A DNA stretch of 64,000 nt from contig VXAI01000013.1 of NCBI GenBank assembly GCA_013399305.1, positions 1,334,313-1,398,312 on the forward strand, read 5' to 3'. The number at the start of each line of letters is the position of its first letter. The first letter of the stretch is position 1. The notes beneath the pieces were generated by a model that was not told the DNA's origin, did no database searches, and was given only the letters and a program-made list of their open reading frames with translations. Source of the stretch: Rostratula benghalensis. Taxonomy: Eukaryota; Chordata; Aves; Charadriiformes; Rostratulidae. Below are positions 36,291 to 48,385 of the stretch, piece by piece. The position numbers and the translations under genes were made by a program.

Positions 36291-39200
36291 AATAATAAAA
36301 CTATATGTTCATTTTCCCAGTAGCTAAGTGACACTAACTTTGGTATTACGCTCCTGAGTGCCTGTCTCTGCAGCGTCTGAGAAACTGCAGATCTCAGCCA
36401 AGAACAGTAATGGGAATTCACAAGCAATACAACTGTTCTGTGGAAATGAGAAAAAGAGATGGCTGAAAGAGGGTGAGAGACAGTTCAAGGGTATTATTAT
36501 ACTCGACTAGACAGGTCAGGCTGAGACAGAGGAGTCCCTTAAGTAAAGAAACAAAACCTAAAGTGTTTCTTTCAGTCATAAAGGACATTTGAATGAATCG
36601 CTTGGGGACACTGAGTGGGCCTGCCTATATACACTTTGGGAAAGGGTAACTGCAGTGAAATGAATTCAAATCACTGTGCTTTACGCTCTAAGGTCATATA
36701 AGTCAATACCACAACTTGGAACAGGACTGCAGTTTCTGACCGGAGAAATAGTTTCAACATGGAGCTTACTAAGCTTCAAAGAGCGCCTACATAATATCAA
36801 ATGTCAAATTGATACATATAATGTCAAAGGGTAGCAGCAGGCTAGACTTACCCATTCCAGGTCTACATTTTTTATTTTTTCCTTTGAAGAAATCTGACTT
36901 CAAAAATAAACAAACAGCAGCAACTATCAGCTTTATATACATTTGGAAGAGGTTGCATAGCAACAACTTCAGAGCTATCTTCCTTCTTCTTGGAAATTTA
37001 TTTCTGTCAGGTTGACTGGTGGGATTAATTACCTGCTTTGCTACCTTTTGTCTCTCGTGCTTTGAAATTCATATCTGGAAGAAATGGGATTTTTCAAAAA
37101 AATATTTTCCATTGCTCTAAAAAAAGAGATTCTTATCACACTAAATATAAATGCATATTAGATGCAGATGCTAGAGCCATCACTCTCAATTGGTGATTAT
37201 AACAATCAGTTGGAACATACAAGGCTTAGCTCAACTCCCTGCCATAAGCCTGAGTATGACTTTTCAAAATCACAGGTAATAATTTCAATGGACTATTGAA
37301 CAAGGAAAAGTAGGGCTATAATTTCCCACAAATGACGTATATGCTCCTCATTACACTATTACACTATTATACTCCTGAGTAATACAGAACAGATGTCTCT
37401 CACTGAGATCTTCAGCTGAGAAATCAACCTAGCAAAACTGGGAAACATTCCATGAATAACTTCAGTTCCAACAAGTTTAGAGTTTTTGTAGAAAAATAAC
37501 ACGAAAATTCTTGCCTACTTGTTGCTACAGTTTCATTACCAGACTATAGCTGATATTAAACTTATGTAAACAGAGTGTTTATGTGCCTAGCATGGAAAGT
37601 AAAGATTTTATTTCTTAATTTCTAGACTGGTACACTAAACAAGTGAATTTACCTTTCTATTGTATTCCATTGATTCTGTTGCAACCGCCATCACAGGATG
37701 ACCAGCACTAGAATTTTGGGACTTTAGATCTCTGTTCACATACTGTTGATGTGCACACATCAATTAAAAATTAAAAAAACAAAGCTACATGAGTGACTGA
37801 GAGATATTGAGTCACCTAAAGCAAAGAAAATTCTTAGGTATCCTTAACAAGACCCAAATTCATCATTCTCAAGTACTAACCTTTTGAAGTTTTTTATTGT
37901 ACAATGCAGAGATCCTGTGTTAGACTAGGACTAAACATGACAAGTTTCTCTATGAACTATTCTTCATGCCAGAGAAAACCCTGTTCACTGTGGACATCGA
38001 TCAGTGCACAGAGGATCTGGCATCTGGTGCTACACTTAATTGGTTTAGTCTCTTTATGTGATTTTTTAAAATAAAACAGATTCAGCAATAAATTTTTAAT
38101 CATTCTATTTGAACTCAATGACTTTTTTAAAAAGAATGGATTAAATAACCTACATAATATGACAATACACTCATTTAAAGACAGTCTCATATATGAAGAG
38201 AAGCAAAATAAAATAAAAAAAAAAGTTTAAATCATGTTTATTAAAACAGCATTTCAGCTCTGAGTAAATTTTTTAGAACCATAATTTATTGTTGTTGTCA
38301 TTTAAAAAAGAGAGCTTTATATGCAGAAGTTTCAGACTGTCCCATGAAAGTAAAATATTCCCGATATAAAGAATCCAGAGATACTCTTTGTCTTCTGCTG
38401 CTGTATTTTATAAGTTTTCTGCTGTGCGTTACTAAGGTATGAAAGATAAACCAGTCTCTGTGATTTACTTGGAATAATTCCTCCTGCTTTCATAAAATCA
38501 ACAACATAATCTATCTATGTCCTGGCTGGTCCGCCACTTGATCCTTTGCTTAGTCAAAAGTATATCATTTGTCTGAATCTTCTTGCTTTCACCATTTTTC
38601 AAACCAAGCTCTAACACACATCTTTGCCTTAACAAGCTTTTCAATGTCATTTCTTAGCCAAGTACTATTTTACTGCTGACTCCATTCAATACATCTTCTA
38701 AGATATTATTCTCATCTTAAAAATTTCCACCTGAAGCTGATTCACACTTCCTTTTTAAATTATTTTCAACTAAATACGGCTGTGATCTAAATACAGTTTT
38801 ATTGTATATCCCTAAGTGCATAGAAGTTGGATCAAAATCACAAACTCAGTATTTTCTAAGATATTTTTCAAGTGGAAAAGTCTAAGTATTTAAAAATTAA
38901 CTACTACATATATCTGAAAAGAGCAGTAAAGTGGGCAAAGACATAATAAAATTAAATTCAGTCACAAAAGATAGCATAATGAATGACTGAACCCCAAATC
39001 TCTTTGAAATTGGTTTAAAAGAATGCTGACATCTTCAAAAAACTTAAGTTAGATTTACCAATTCTAAACCAGTTTGCGTACAACAGATTTTGTTACCCCT
39101 TAAATCTGTACAGCTATTTCTTCTATTTTTGCAAATCTGCAAGGTTTTTCAAGTTAAATAAACTGTAATTCCTCTCCATAATAGCACTGGAGAACTGAGA

Positions 39201-39390
39201 TGAGCAATGCCAAATTTAAATGCAATGACTTACATTTATAAATTTCAGAATATGACAAATCTTTCTGATGCATATGAATACTCAGGGTTTGGTGTTTTTC
39301 TTCAGACTAGACTTTCAGAATTAGGTTACTGCACATTCACTTAATTTCTACCATCTATTTTTAATGATAATGTTTATATTTTTAAATTTT
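36291..39390. other. AT-rich single-copy sequence
   Basis: No gene or dispersed repeat recognised. An A8 run near 38215 and short T-runs only. Confidence 0.55.
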
Positions 39391-39524
39391 GGAGGTATTG
39401 AAAAGATGTGTAGATGTAGTGCTGAGGGACATGGTTTAGTGGTAACTTGGAAGTGCTACGTTAATGGTTGGACTTAATGATCTTAAAAGTCTCTCCCAAT
39501 CAAAATAATTCTATGATTCTATGA
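39391..39524 (+). mobile_element. CR1 LINE 3' tip, older subfamily
   Basis: 'gtgctgagggacatggttta', 'gtggtaacttggaagtgcta', 'gttaatggttggacttaatg', 'atcttaaaagtctctcccaa' and a tail of two ATTCTATGA units are the typical 3' end of the CR1 subfamily whose 3' UTR carries 'ctgagggacatggtttagtg'. About 134 bases remain, with moderate divergence. Confidence 0.93.
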
Positions 39525-40380
39525 CAATATGTTTTTGATTAAAATAATACATAGAGTTGTTATGACTTTCAAATCTCTTTAAACAGTATTACAAATTTTC
39601 TTTCCATTTCAATGGTCACCTTTTTCCCTTTCTTAGTTGGGGTTCTTTTAACATTTAAATAGCATTTTTTAAAAAATAATTTCTGGTTATTTGATTTGTA
39701 ATCAGTTTCAGGCATTACTGTCATTGTGAACTACCTGTGTCTAAGCAGTGGTACTGAGATAAATTGTGTCTCTATCTTTCTATAACTACATGGACATAAA
39801 CATACAACATTTAGGCTTGGTCTTGAGGTGGTCAACTAGCCTGAGCCACTGAATCCAGCCTTCTTTATCATCCTTATCCACACCAAATTGACCCACAGTG
39901 TGACTCTTATTTCTTGAGCCTGACTCTGAGTTCTGCCTTAAGTTTTCTTGCAATTTTCAGATATTAATCTAGAAAATACCTGTCTGTATGTCCCTCCAGA
40001 GTTGTTTTTTCCCATAGGTAGTAGAAAGAAAAATTGAGGCACAAAGAGATGTAACTCAAAACAGACAAATCTGTACTAACCAATTTCTTGTGCTTGAAGA
40101 CTACCCTGTATCTTATCTTCAGCCACTTCAGAGTGGGAAGGTTAGGGAGTAAGCAGTGAGAAGGCAGGTTCATATGCAAGAGTTCAGCAAAGCCTGCAGG
40201 CTCTGAGAAAACTGTTGCTGGAGATTATGGTTGAAGCCTTAAAAGTTTCATTTGAAGACAAGCCTTGTACAAAACATGGCCTGTATGACAACCTTACGTT
40301 GGGGTGCTTGCATGGCTGACCTTTGGTAAATGGCCTGCATAACATTTCTTACGAATATGTCGTCAGATACCATGAATCGA
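39525..40380. other. AT-rich single-copy sequence
   Basis: Nothing recognised. Confidence 0.5.
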
Positions 40381-40564
40381 CTGCAGCAAACTACCTGAGA
40401 GGGCATCTGCCCCACACTGGGCATGTTGAAGAGGAAGATGGCAATCAGATGGATTAGGCAGTTACCAAGGAATTACCAAGGGACTCTAGTAGATCGGGAC
40501 AGGCAAGAGGGGGGTGTGCAGGGAAAAAGTAAAAGAAAAGAAACGAAAAGAAAAAAAAACGAAA
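40381..40564 (+). repeat. Possible retroelement debris left of the gap
   Basis: G+C rises and the sequence changes from T-rich to purine-rich, ending in repeated AAAAG/AAACG words (about 40527-40564). This is where the assembly breaks. A polypurine run like this may be one reason the gap was hard to sequence. The composition suits part of a retroelement or an A-rich simple repeat. No family can be assigned. Confidence 0.3.
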
Positions 40565-40930
40565 NNNNNNNNNNNNNNNNNNNNNNNNNNNNNNNNNNNN
40601 NNNNNNNNNNNNNNNNNNNNNNNNNNNNNNNNNNNNNNNNNNNNNNNNNNNNNNNNNNNNNNNNNNNNNNNNNNNNNNNNNNNNNNNNNNNNNNNNNNNN
40701 NNNNNNNNNNNNNNNNNNNNNNNNNNNNNNNNNNNNNNNNNNNNNNNNNNNNNNNNNNNNNNNNNNNNNNNNNNNNNNNNNNNNNNNNNNNNNNNNNNNN
40801 NNNNNNNNNNNNNNNNNNNNNNNNNNNNNNNNNNNNNNNNNNNNNNNNNNNNNNNNNNNNNNNNNNNNNNNNNNNNNNNNNNNNNNNNNNNNNNNNNNNN
40901 NNNNNNNNNNNNNNNNNNNNNNNNNNNNNN
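40565..40930. other. Assembly gap (366 N)
   Basis: A run of 366 undetermined bases. The odd length suggests an estimated rather than a default gap size. Open frames running across it are meaningless. Confidence 1.
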
Positions 40931-41290
40931 AGCTTGAAATGCAGCATAAAAGGAACACAAAGATCTGTAATGGATGAAAGACCCCATGGAGGAAATAGGA
41001 TGGGTGCTTGCTGCTGGAGGCAGTGGGGGCTGCCCTGGAGTTGGAGTGACCACATCTGCCCAGGGGTTGCAGGATGGTGGGAGCGGGGTGTCTGTGACTG
41101 TGTGGGTGTGAGCTGGGGGAAGGGGAGTTTATTACTTTGGTGGATTAACTATGGAAGGGTATTCAGAAATTTGTGTGTGCCTGGTACTACAGTTTATATT
41201 GGGGTTTTTCAGTTGATCCTGAATGTACAGTTCTGAGTCTCATGTAATTATGCCATGAATAAATCAAATAGTTTTGATCCTCGTTTGATA
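40931..41290 (+). repeat. GC-richer segment with poly(A) signal, possible retroelement part
   Basis: The first 200 bases after the gap are G-rich (GGAGGCAGTGGGGGCTGCCC and GAGCTGGGGGAAGGGGAG). They grade into AT-rich DNA, with AATAAA at 41258-41263. Together with the purine-rich left side of the gap, this may be the two ends of one interrupted element of about 900 bases. I see no LTR ends or coding domain that would name it. Confidence 0.3.
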
Positions 41291-44200
41291 TGGCTATGTG
41301 AACTGAGCGGGTTTTTTCCCCTGCATCATGCTATGTAGTGTGCACCCATACATATAACCAAACCAAACATGCATGACTTGTCAAACTAGCCTGGCAGCCG
41401 TGTGATCCACAGCAGCTAACCACTGGCTTTCCATGCAAACTTGACTAAGACTGCTAAGCACTGCATCTCAGCCTGTGAGGATTGAAGAAAAAGGAATTAA
41501 TAAGTGCTGGAGGGATTGCTGGGAGAAAAGGGGCATTGGGAGTGAGTGAGGGGGTTGAAGAAGAGTAGCATATATGTGCCTACGAAGGTTTACAGGGTGA
41601 AGGAAAAAGAAATTAGATGAAACAAAGTTTGCAACAGCAATGGAAAACAGTGCTATAATAAATAAAAAAAAATTGTTTTTTTTTTTAAAAGGGGGGAAAA
41701 GGCTGTCACTCTTAATGGCTCAGCTGCTCCTTGAACTAGGCATTGTAGAATACTTGTATATCTGAGGAAACCAATATATTCAGTCTTTACTAAGACTATG
41801 CAGATTTGGCTCAAATGTCCTGTTTCTAGGGAGAGTTGCACACACATTTCTTTTCTGCTCTCTGAGGAATTCCAGAGAAAAGAATCAATCCTCATCTTCA
41901 GAGAAACCTCACGCCTATTCATCTAGAGTATCACTGAGATATTTGGTGAAATAAATTGGTATCGGTTTCCTTGCTCAACATTGTAGTAAGGGTGTGAAAA
42001 TACATGGACGCTTGATACTTTTAAATGGCCATGGAGCACTGCTAACATGACGATAGTTTTCTTATTCATGTCATCCCACCGAAAAAATGCAGCAGGGTAA
42101 TTTTAAATAGTTAATTCTTGGGAGTTTCAACTGTGTAAAACTATACTGGGACAGAACTTGCATTCTAAATTTATGCTGGTTAAGATGTTGCTCGACTTCA
42201 TAAGGATGTGTGTGTCTTGCTAGATTAAGCCCAGTTTTGTACATAAAAGGGGATTTCCTTTGGGATATTTAATTAGGTTGAATATGACTTGAATTGCAAT
42301 AAAAATTTCAAACAGAATTAATTCATTCATTTCTATTGCTGGTGTTTTCAGGATTCCATTCTCATCCATGAGGTCTACATTGAAATACTCTACAATCTGG
42401 GACTTGTAATTACAGCTTCACTAAGTTATAAGTAGAATTATGTGTTTGAATTCATATATCTTGCTAGAAAAAGTTGTTTCTGAAACTATGTCTTTATAAA
42501 TCTTGGAAGGACTCATGAGGACCATTCAGCTGCTTCATGACAATAGCTACTTAGAATATTTCTCTACAGCTGGAAAATTATGCACAAGCGTGAGTCAAAA
42601 TGACAAGAGGGACCCCTGGGATATTCTTTGGAATAGATTTTAATAGCACAGTTATATCAAGCTTTGCATTTAGAACAGCATAATATCAGAATGATTACTA
42701 AACAAGGTATTTTTCATGCATGCAACATAGCAAATCTCTTTCAGATTGTATCAAGAAAGCTAAATTTATTGATCTAAAAATTTTGGTAAATGTTACAGTC
42801 CTGCATAAATTACATTTTCTTGTATTATTCCTATTTCAGGGGGAAGATAAAGAACTGCTTTGAATAAAAGTGATAGAGTATAAATGAAGAAAAGTTACAC
42901 TTAGGTTAAAGCTATTCTGATTACCCAGAAATAAGATGTGAAATATTTTACTTAATGCACAATAGATATGACAAGCCTCTGATGCTTCTCCCTCCTGAGC
43001 AGAGAGGGTGAATTTGTATTAGTCAGGGGATTTTATCTATTCACCTTATTTTAAATGCATAGGTCTGGAAAAACTGAGTATCTACAAGTCTTCTGAGGAA
43101 AATTCCTGGAGCCTTGTTCTGCCTCCTCATTCCTTAATTCTCATGCAGCCTCTATGAGAGGAGAGATGCCTTATGCAAATTTTATTTTATTATGTTGCAG
43201 TCTTTTACCTCTCTTGGGTCATATTCAATTTATCCAAGGAATTTATGGTCATTACCAAAAGGGTTAGATACAATAATAGCTGTTATTTATTTGAATTGTG
43301 AAGCTGCAGTTAGTGCCTCATTTCTGCAGTACTGAGGGTTTCTTCTAAAGTGTACATGTACACACATATGTGCAACACTTGAGCTCTCCCCGGACACTTA
43401 ACTACAATTTTCAGTCATCTAATGTATATTGATTATCAAAGAAAAATAAATCTGTGTAATTAGAAGGTGTTTTAAATAAAAATTGACTTATATACTCAAC
43501 ATGCTTTATCATACTTCATTTTTGCATAAGATCCTATAAATAAAACTGTTGCTGTCATGATATTTTCTGTGGTATTGCCTCAGGTGAATATGTACAATAA
43601 GACAGTGGCCCCTGTTTTCTTCTCCAATCTTCCATTTCTTCAGTGAGATATTATTTTCCAACCTATTACAACCATTCAGGTAGTTTTGTTTGAAGCAATT
43701 AAAAAAAACATGAAACTTGCTAAGTACAGTGTTCAGTGTATACAGTAAGCTAACAAGTAAATGCTTTGCTGTACATCTAAACAGTATTCATTTTCAGACA
43801 GAAAGTATAGCCTTACAGATGAACAAGCACTTTAATTCCAGTTAATCAATTTTTTTTTTCACAGTCTTATTCACTGTTAACTCGTCATACACAATTCAAT
43901 ATAATATTTTTCACAGAGTTTGAATCCTGGTAGTCATCCAAGTAAGTGAACTTCTCTGTTCACTTACTTGGATGAACCTTAATGAAGGGTGTGACTAGAC
44001 TTTACATAAACTTATCAAGGGTGTATTAAATATTGATCTCCTAGTGTGCTGGAGCAGATCATGTGCTCATTTAATCAATTAGCTCTTTATTTTACGATTA
44101 ATTCTTCTGAGCACTTGAATACAAACTTCACTGTAACTAAGCCATTTGTAACTCTAGTTTTAAATAGAAGACCAGGCAGCAATATTCTTTTGTTAGAGTC

Positions 44201-45640
44201 CTAAACTACACAACTTCTGTAACATTCTCACATTTGTGTATTTCATATGCAGACTCAAAATTATATAATACTAAGAAGAAAAAGTACAATTAAAAAAAAA
44301 CAAAACAGATGGGACATGATTGAAGGATCCCATGCTTAAGAATCAGGACTAGATCAGTGACAAGACCTTGCTAAGCACATTGAGAATTTGACAAAGAAAA
44401 AAATTTCCAGAGACGTACCAACACAGTGATCATGAAATATACACTAAAAGTTATCTTCAAATAAACTGCCACAGGATTAAGCCTGGGCATGGTCCATCAT
44501 TTTCAACCAAGTTCATTCCTCCAAGTACACACCTCTCAAAGGCTGCTTCTTCCTCTTCCTAAAGTCAGGATATTTGTAGCAAAATTGATCCGAGTGTTAG
44601 GAACCTCCATGCAAATCTGAATCTGAAGATCTATCCCCCTATTCTTCCTCTTCCCTTTCACTGTATTTTAGAGAGCATAAACTGCTGGTTTTCTTGCCTT
44701 GAGTGAACCACCACTGCACAACTGAGCCAAGTGATACTGGAAATACAGCACACTCTTGACCTTAGAATACAGTATCAAAAAAAAATACAGTGTTCCTGTA
44801 ATAAGTAGGTGGATAGGTCTGAAATACTTTCTGTGAATTTTGCTATGTTGTCTACTTTAGACTGACTTTCCAAATTTTTCATGTGATTATACCATATGGT
44901 TGCATATACATATTCTATAGCTATTACTTTCTTAATAACTTTCAAATTTATTGTTCAAATTTAACCAATGAGATAGCACTTTCAAGGATTATAACCTCAT
45001 ATAAATGAATAAATGCAAAAGACATTTACCGCTGCCTCTAATGAAGGAAAATGCTAATAATCTCACTCAGGCCTATAAGACTCCACAAAGAGAGAATTTT
45101 CTGTGGCCCTGCCCTTCACAGTATTCCTGAATTTTTCTCAGTTCTTCTCAGAGTTATTTTTGTTTACCACTCAGAGAGGAAGAAATAAAGAATCCAGCTC
45201 AAGGGTTAACACCTTTCTTATATGGTTTTGTAGCTGTAGATTTAAAGTATCTAATTGGACATCTTCTACCATCTTTGATACCTTCCTGACAGTGGACTTA
45301 AAGAAAGAAGGGGAATCAATGGACTCAAGGAAGTAATGGACCTGCCAGTTCTTTGAACACCTCTAACACCCATGATCTAAACAAGTGACCAAAGATAATG
45401 AAAGGACCAAAGGCACCAGAGAGAGGAGACTGAAATCTCTTCTGAGCTATTTCATTGTGTTTTGGGGTTTTTTTTCTCTTTTTCTACTATGTGGTTTATG
45501 TGCTTTTATCTCTTGACCATTTGTTGTAATTTACCACTATAAACAGAGGCTGCTACAATTAAACTGTGTAAGGATTACATATTTTTGTTTTTCAAGCTCT
45601 TGCACTCAATAAAGGAAGTGCTTTGTGATTAAAGTATTTG
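41291..45640. other. AT-rich single-copy sequence
   Basis: No gene. It holds the perfect hairpin at 43934-43975. The stretch 44040-44110 is rich in homeodomain-type TAAT/ATTA cores. The 300 bases before 45640 include TATAAA (about 45539) and AATAAA (about 45609), but I cannot tie them to an element. Confidence 0.5.
43934..43975. repeat. Perfect 18-bp hairpin with 6-base loop
   Basis: The left arm 43934-43951 (TCATCCAAGTAAGTGAAC) and right arm 43958-43975 (GTTCACTTACTTGGATGA) are exact reverse complements, separated by TTCTCT. Pairing stops abruptly on both sides. The stem is shorter than a typical pre-miRNA stem (about 30 bp), and no transcription signal is visible. A local inverted duplication by replication slippage is the simplest origin. 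Confidence 0.97.
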
Positions 45641-45788
45641 TGTTTTAACCTGGTGGGCAGCTAAGCCTCATACAGCTGCTCACCCTCCCACAACCTCCCC
45701 CTGTGGGATGAGGGAGAGTATCAGAAGGGTAAAAGTAAGAAAACTTGTGAGTGCAGATTAAAACAGTTTAACAGATAAAGCAATGGGG
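45641..45788 (-). mobile_element. ERVL-type LTR, 3' fragment (minus strand)
   Basis: On the minus strand this reads 'ctgttaaactgttttaatct', 'cactcacaagttttcttact', a CTCCCTCATCCCAC block, then 'agctgcccaccaggtt' and an end like TTAAAACA. This is the U5 half of the same LTR type as the copies at 32.3, 51.3 and 52.4 kb. The U3 half with the TATA box is missing, so this is a truncated remnant of about 150 bases. Confidence 0.7.
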
Positions 45789-47876
45789 TTTTTTTCCAAT
45801 AAAGAACCTGTTGCTACAAATCTTTCTTTTTCTCTGACTTTCATTCTGATCTCCACTGTAATTATCTGACCATTAGCAATGAAGTGAAAAAAGAAAACCT
45901 TGACTGCATAAAATGAAGTTTCAGGGAAGGAAATATCTTCAAAAAGGCAAGCTTTGTACCCTTCCTTGCTTTACTTGGTTTTCCTCTTGCATTTTTCAGG
46001 CTTCTTTGTAATGATGCCAGGCTAATTGGATGAATTTCTTCCTTGCATCATTCAAACTCTCTCCTTGCTGTAATTCCAGTATGCAGCCTGTACTGCTGCA
46101 CAGAACAAAAGCATTGCATTCTACTCATCTGCGAGCGTCTCGCCATTTCTACCTGACCTTTTTGACTTAAGTACACATATAACAGAATCAAATCAGACAG
46201 AAGATGACAGCCTTGGGATGTTATTCTTATTGATAGGTGATCTGTACTTTGGAATTTCACCGATCACAGGGTAGAACAAAAACAGAGAGCAACAGTAAAG
46301 GAATAGTAAAATGGAAAATGAAGAGATATATATGGAGGACATTACTGAAAGCAGTAAACTGACATGTTTTCCTCCCCTATAGAAATATGTGGCAAAACAG
46401 GACTAATACTAATGGAGGCAGGACATGCAATAAACTTGGCACACCAACAAAAATACCAAAAAGAAATTTCTCACATAGGAGGATAGTTTAGAAATTACAA
46501 GGGGAAATATAATTACAGTACTACCAAAGGAGGCTGGGGAGGATGCGGGGGTGGGAGATAAAAAGAGAAAACTGAAAACAAAGGACCAAATAAGAAGGAC
46601 TGAATAGTCTGATCTGAGAAGATCAGACTGCAACATGCAAAGGCAAAGGACAAAAAGCTGACTGGGAGATAGAAGATAAACTACAAAAAAAAAAAAATAA
46701 TGGGCAAATAAGAACTAGTGAGAAGAATGTATTTTGTGGGATAGTTACATAAAAGCAGCATATCTTAAGAAAAAGACAGAGAAGGATGGGAAAGAAACAA
46801 ATACTTTTTATCAAAGTGAGGGGATGCTAAATAGTCCACGTGCTGTCCAGCCATTCTCACTACCTAATCCAGCAATATTCAGGCAACAGTATTTTGGGTC
46901 AAAATATGCGACAATTAGGGCTAAACATCCAATAACCATTGAAACAAAAGCTGATGAGCCTGAATATCTGTCTAAGGAATGTAGCTCTTGGCAATTTCTT
47001 CCCCTGTTAGGTGTTGATTCAACAATAGTGAGTAGAAGGAAAGGGGAAATAAATTAGAGTAGTAGCTAGAAAGGTATTCTCATTTCTCTTCAGATATGCG
47101 ATTCACGGTTCTTGAAACTCATGGGGAATTGAAGAATTTCTTCTTCATACAGGTTTGGATTATAGCAATGCATTCCATGTATAGGGCATCTGTCAGCCAA
47201 AGTCCTTTCATCTTGAGGGAAATCCGAGAATGTAGTAGTTACCCTACAGGCAGAGGGAATAGAGCAGACCAGTGCCATTCTAATTATACCATCTCTCAGA
47301 GGGATCCATTACAAGCACTTAAACTCCATCAATTCTGCTTCATAAAGGCAGTGCGTGTCAAAAGCTGAAAGTCACCGGTTGAATTCTGAGGTGCAGATCT
47401 CCACTCTCAAGGTTTTGGAGGAACAGAATATGACTGATGCCTCCCACAGTGATGAAAAATCTTCTTTGAAATGTTAACTATCATGTTACATGGCTCATAT
47501 TCTCTATTTGTGCACACATACAGCTAATGATGGATAAAATACACACGGAAAAACAGCCATAGTAATGTTTTTCACATTTTTCCCCCAAAAAATAAAAAGA
47601 ATAAAGTCAATGAAAATGTTTTTATACTTTACTTTGAATTTAAATTGTTTTCCTCTCTGGTTTGTGCTCATTAATAAGGATGACTATCTGTTGAAAATTG
47701 TGTCTTAATAACCTTTCATGTATCTCTGTCATTCACCTTTTGGCCAAGAACCGTTGGGAATTTTATATGGGACACTAATTAGTCCTTGGAGAAAGGAAGA
47801 ATTTCCCCTAAGGTAGGTAGCAAGGCCCCTGTTCTGTCCTTACACAGCTAGGAAAGAGGTAGATTGTCACCCCACA
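45789..47876. other. AT-rich single-copy sequence with a purine-rich part
   Basis: No gene. From about 46260 to 46700 the plus strand is purine-rich, with an A13 run, and contains the short perfect hairpin at 46606-46629. A 107-codon frame at 46734-47057 (plus) has ordinary composition but no family signature or exon context. Confidence 0.5.
46606..46629. repeat. Perfect 10-bp hairpin with GAGA tetraloop
   Basis: AGTCTGATCT (46606-46615) and AGATCAGACT (46620-46629) flank GAGA. As RNA this would be a stable stem closed by a GNRA-type loop. It has no visible partner features. Confidence 0.95.
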
Positions 47877-48385
47877 GCAGAATGATTTAGACTTGAGGGG
47901 ACCTCTGGAGGTCATCTCATCCAAATCCCTGCTCAAAGCAGGGTCAACTTTAAAGTTCAGTCAGGTTGCTAAGGGCTTTGTCAAGTTTTTCTCTGGATAT
48001 ATCTACAGATGGAGATTCCACAGCCTAAGGCAAACTCTTCCACACCTTAACTATTCTCTTTGTGGATATTTTTGTCCTTCCTTGAGTTGGATTTTGTCTT
48101 GCTTCAGTTTGTGTCCACTGCTCACTGCTTCTTGTCCTTTTATTGTACACCTCTGAACTAAGGCTGCCTCCATCTTCTCTATAACTTCCTTCTCAAGAGT
48201 AAATGACAGCAGCCAGGTCTTAGCATTGTCTTTGTCAGACTGAAAAGAATCAGTCCTTTCAGACTCTTTCTGTGTCAAACTCTAACCTAAGAGTCTTGGT
48301 AGCTCTCCGTTGAACTGCTTCAATTGTTTTGTGGGGCTCAATGGGGGCAGATGAGCTACTGGGAGATACACCTAAAGAAGGTATA
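47877..48385 (-). mobile_element. CR1 LINE, diverged, about 0.5 kb (minus strand)
   Basis: The plus strand gives the complement of a CR1 3' end: 'aggggacctctggaggtcat', 'catccaaatccctgctcaaa', 'gcagggtcaactttaaagtt', then 'ggagattccacagcctaagg', 'ttccttgagttggattttgt', and a decayed 'ggtagctctccgttgaactg' part of the reverse-transcriptase frame. It is longer but more diverged than the copies at 2937 and 62593, so it is older. The plus- and minus-strand open frames within it are by-products of the repeat. Confidence 0.9.

Noticed and set aside
40423..41236. Long open frames (160-240 codons) spanning 40423-41236 on both strands
   Set aside because: They run through 366 undetermined bases, and most residues are unknown. 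They are artefacts of the gap.
43916..43930. GTTTGAATCCTGG, like a tRNA B box
   Set aside because: No A box, acceptor stem or anticodon arm at the right distance. The region pairs instead as the 18-bp hairpin just downstream.
46734..47057. 107-codon plus-strand frame
   Set aside because: Composition is acceptable but there is no family signature, no exon signals and no repeat or gene neighbour. Open frames of about this length are expected by chance in a window of this size.
47370..47395. CCGGTTGAATTCTGAGG, like a tRNA B box
   Set aside because: No upstream A box and no cloverleaf.
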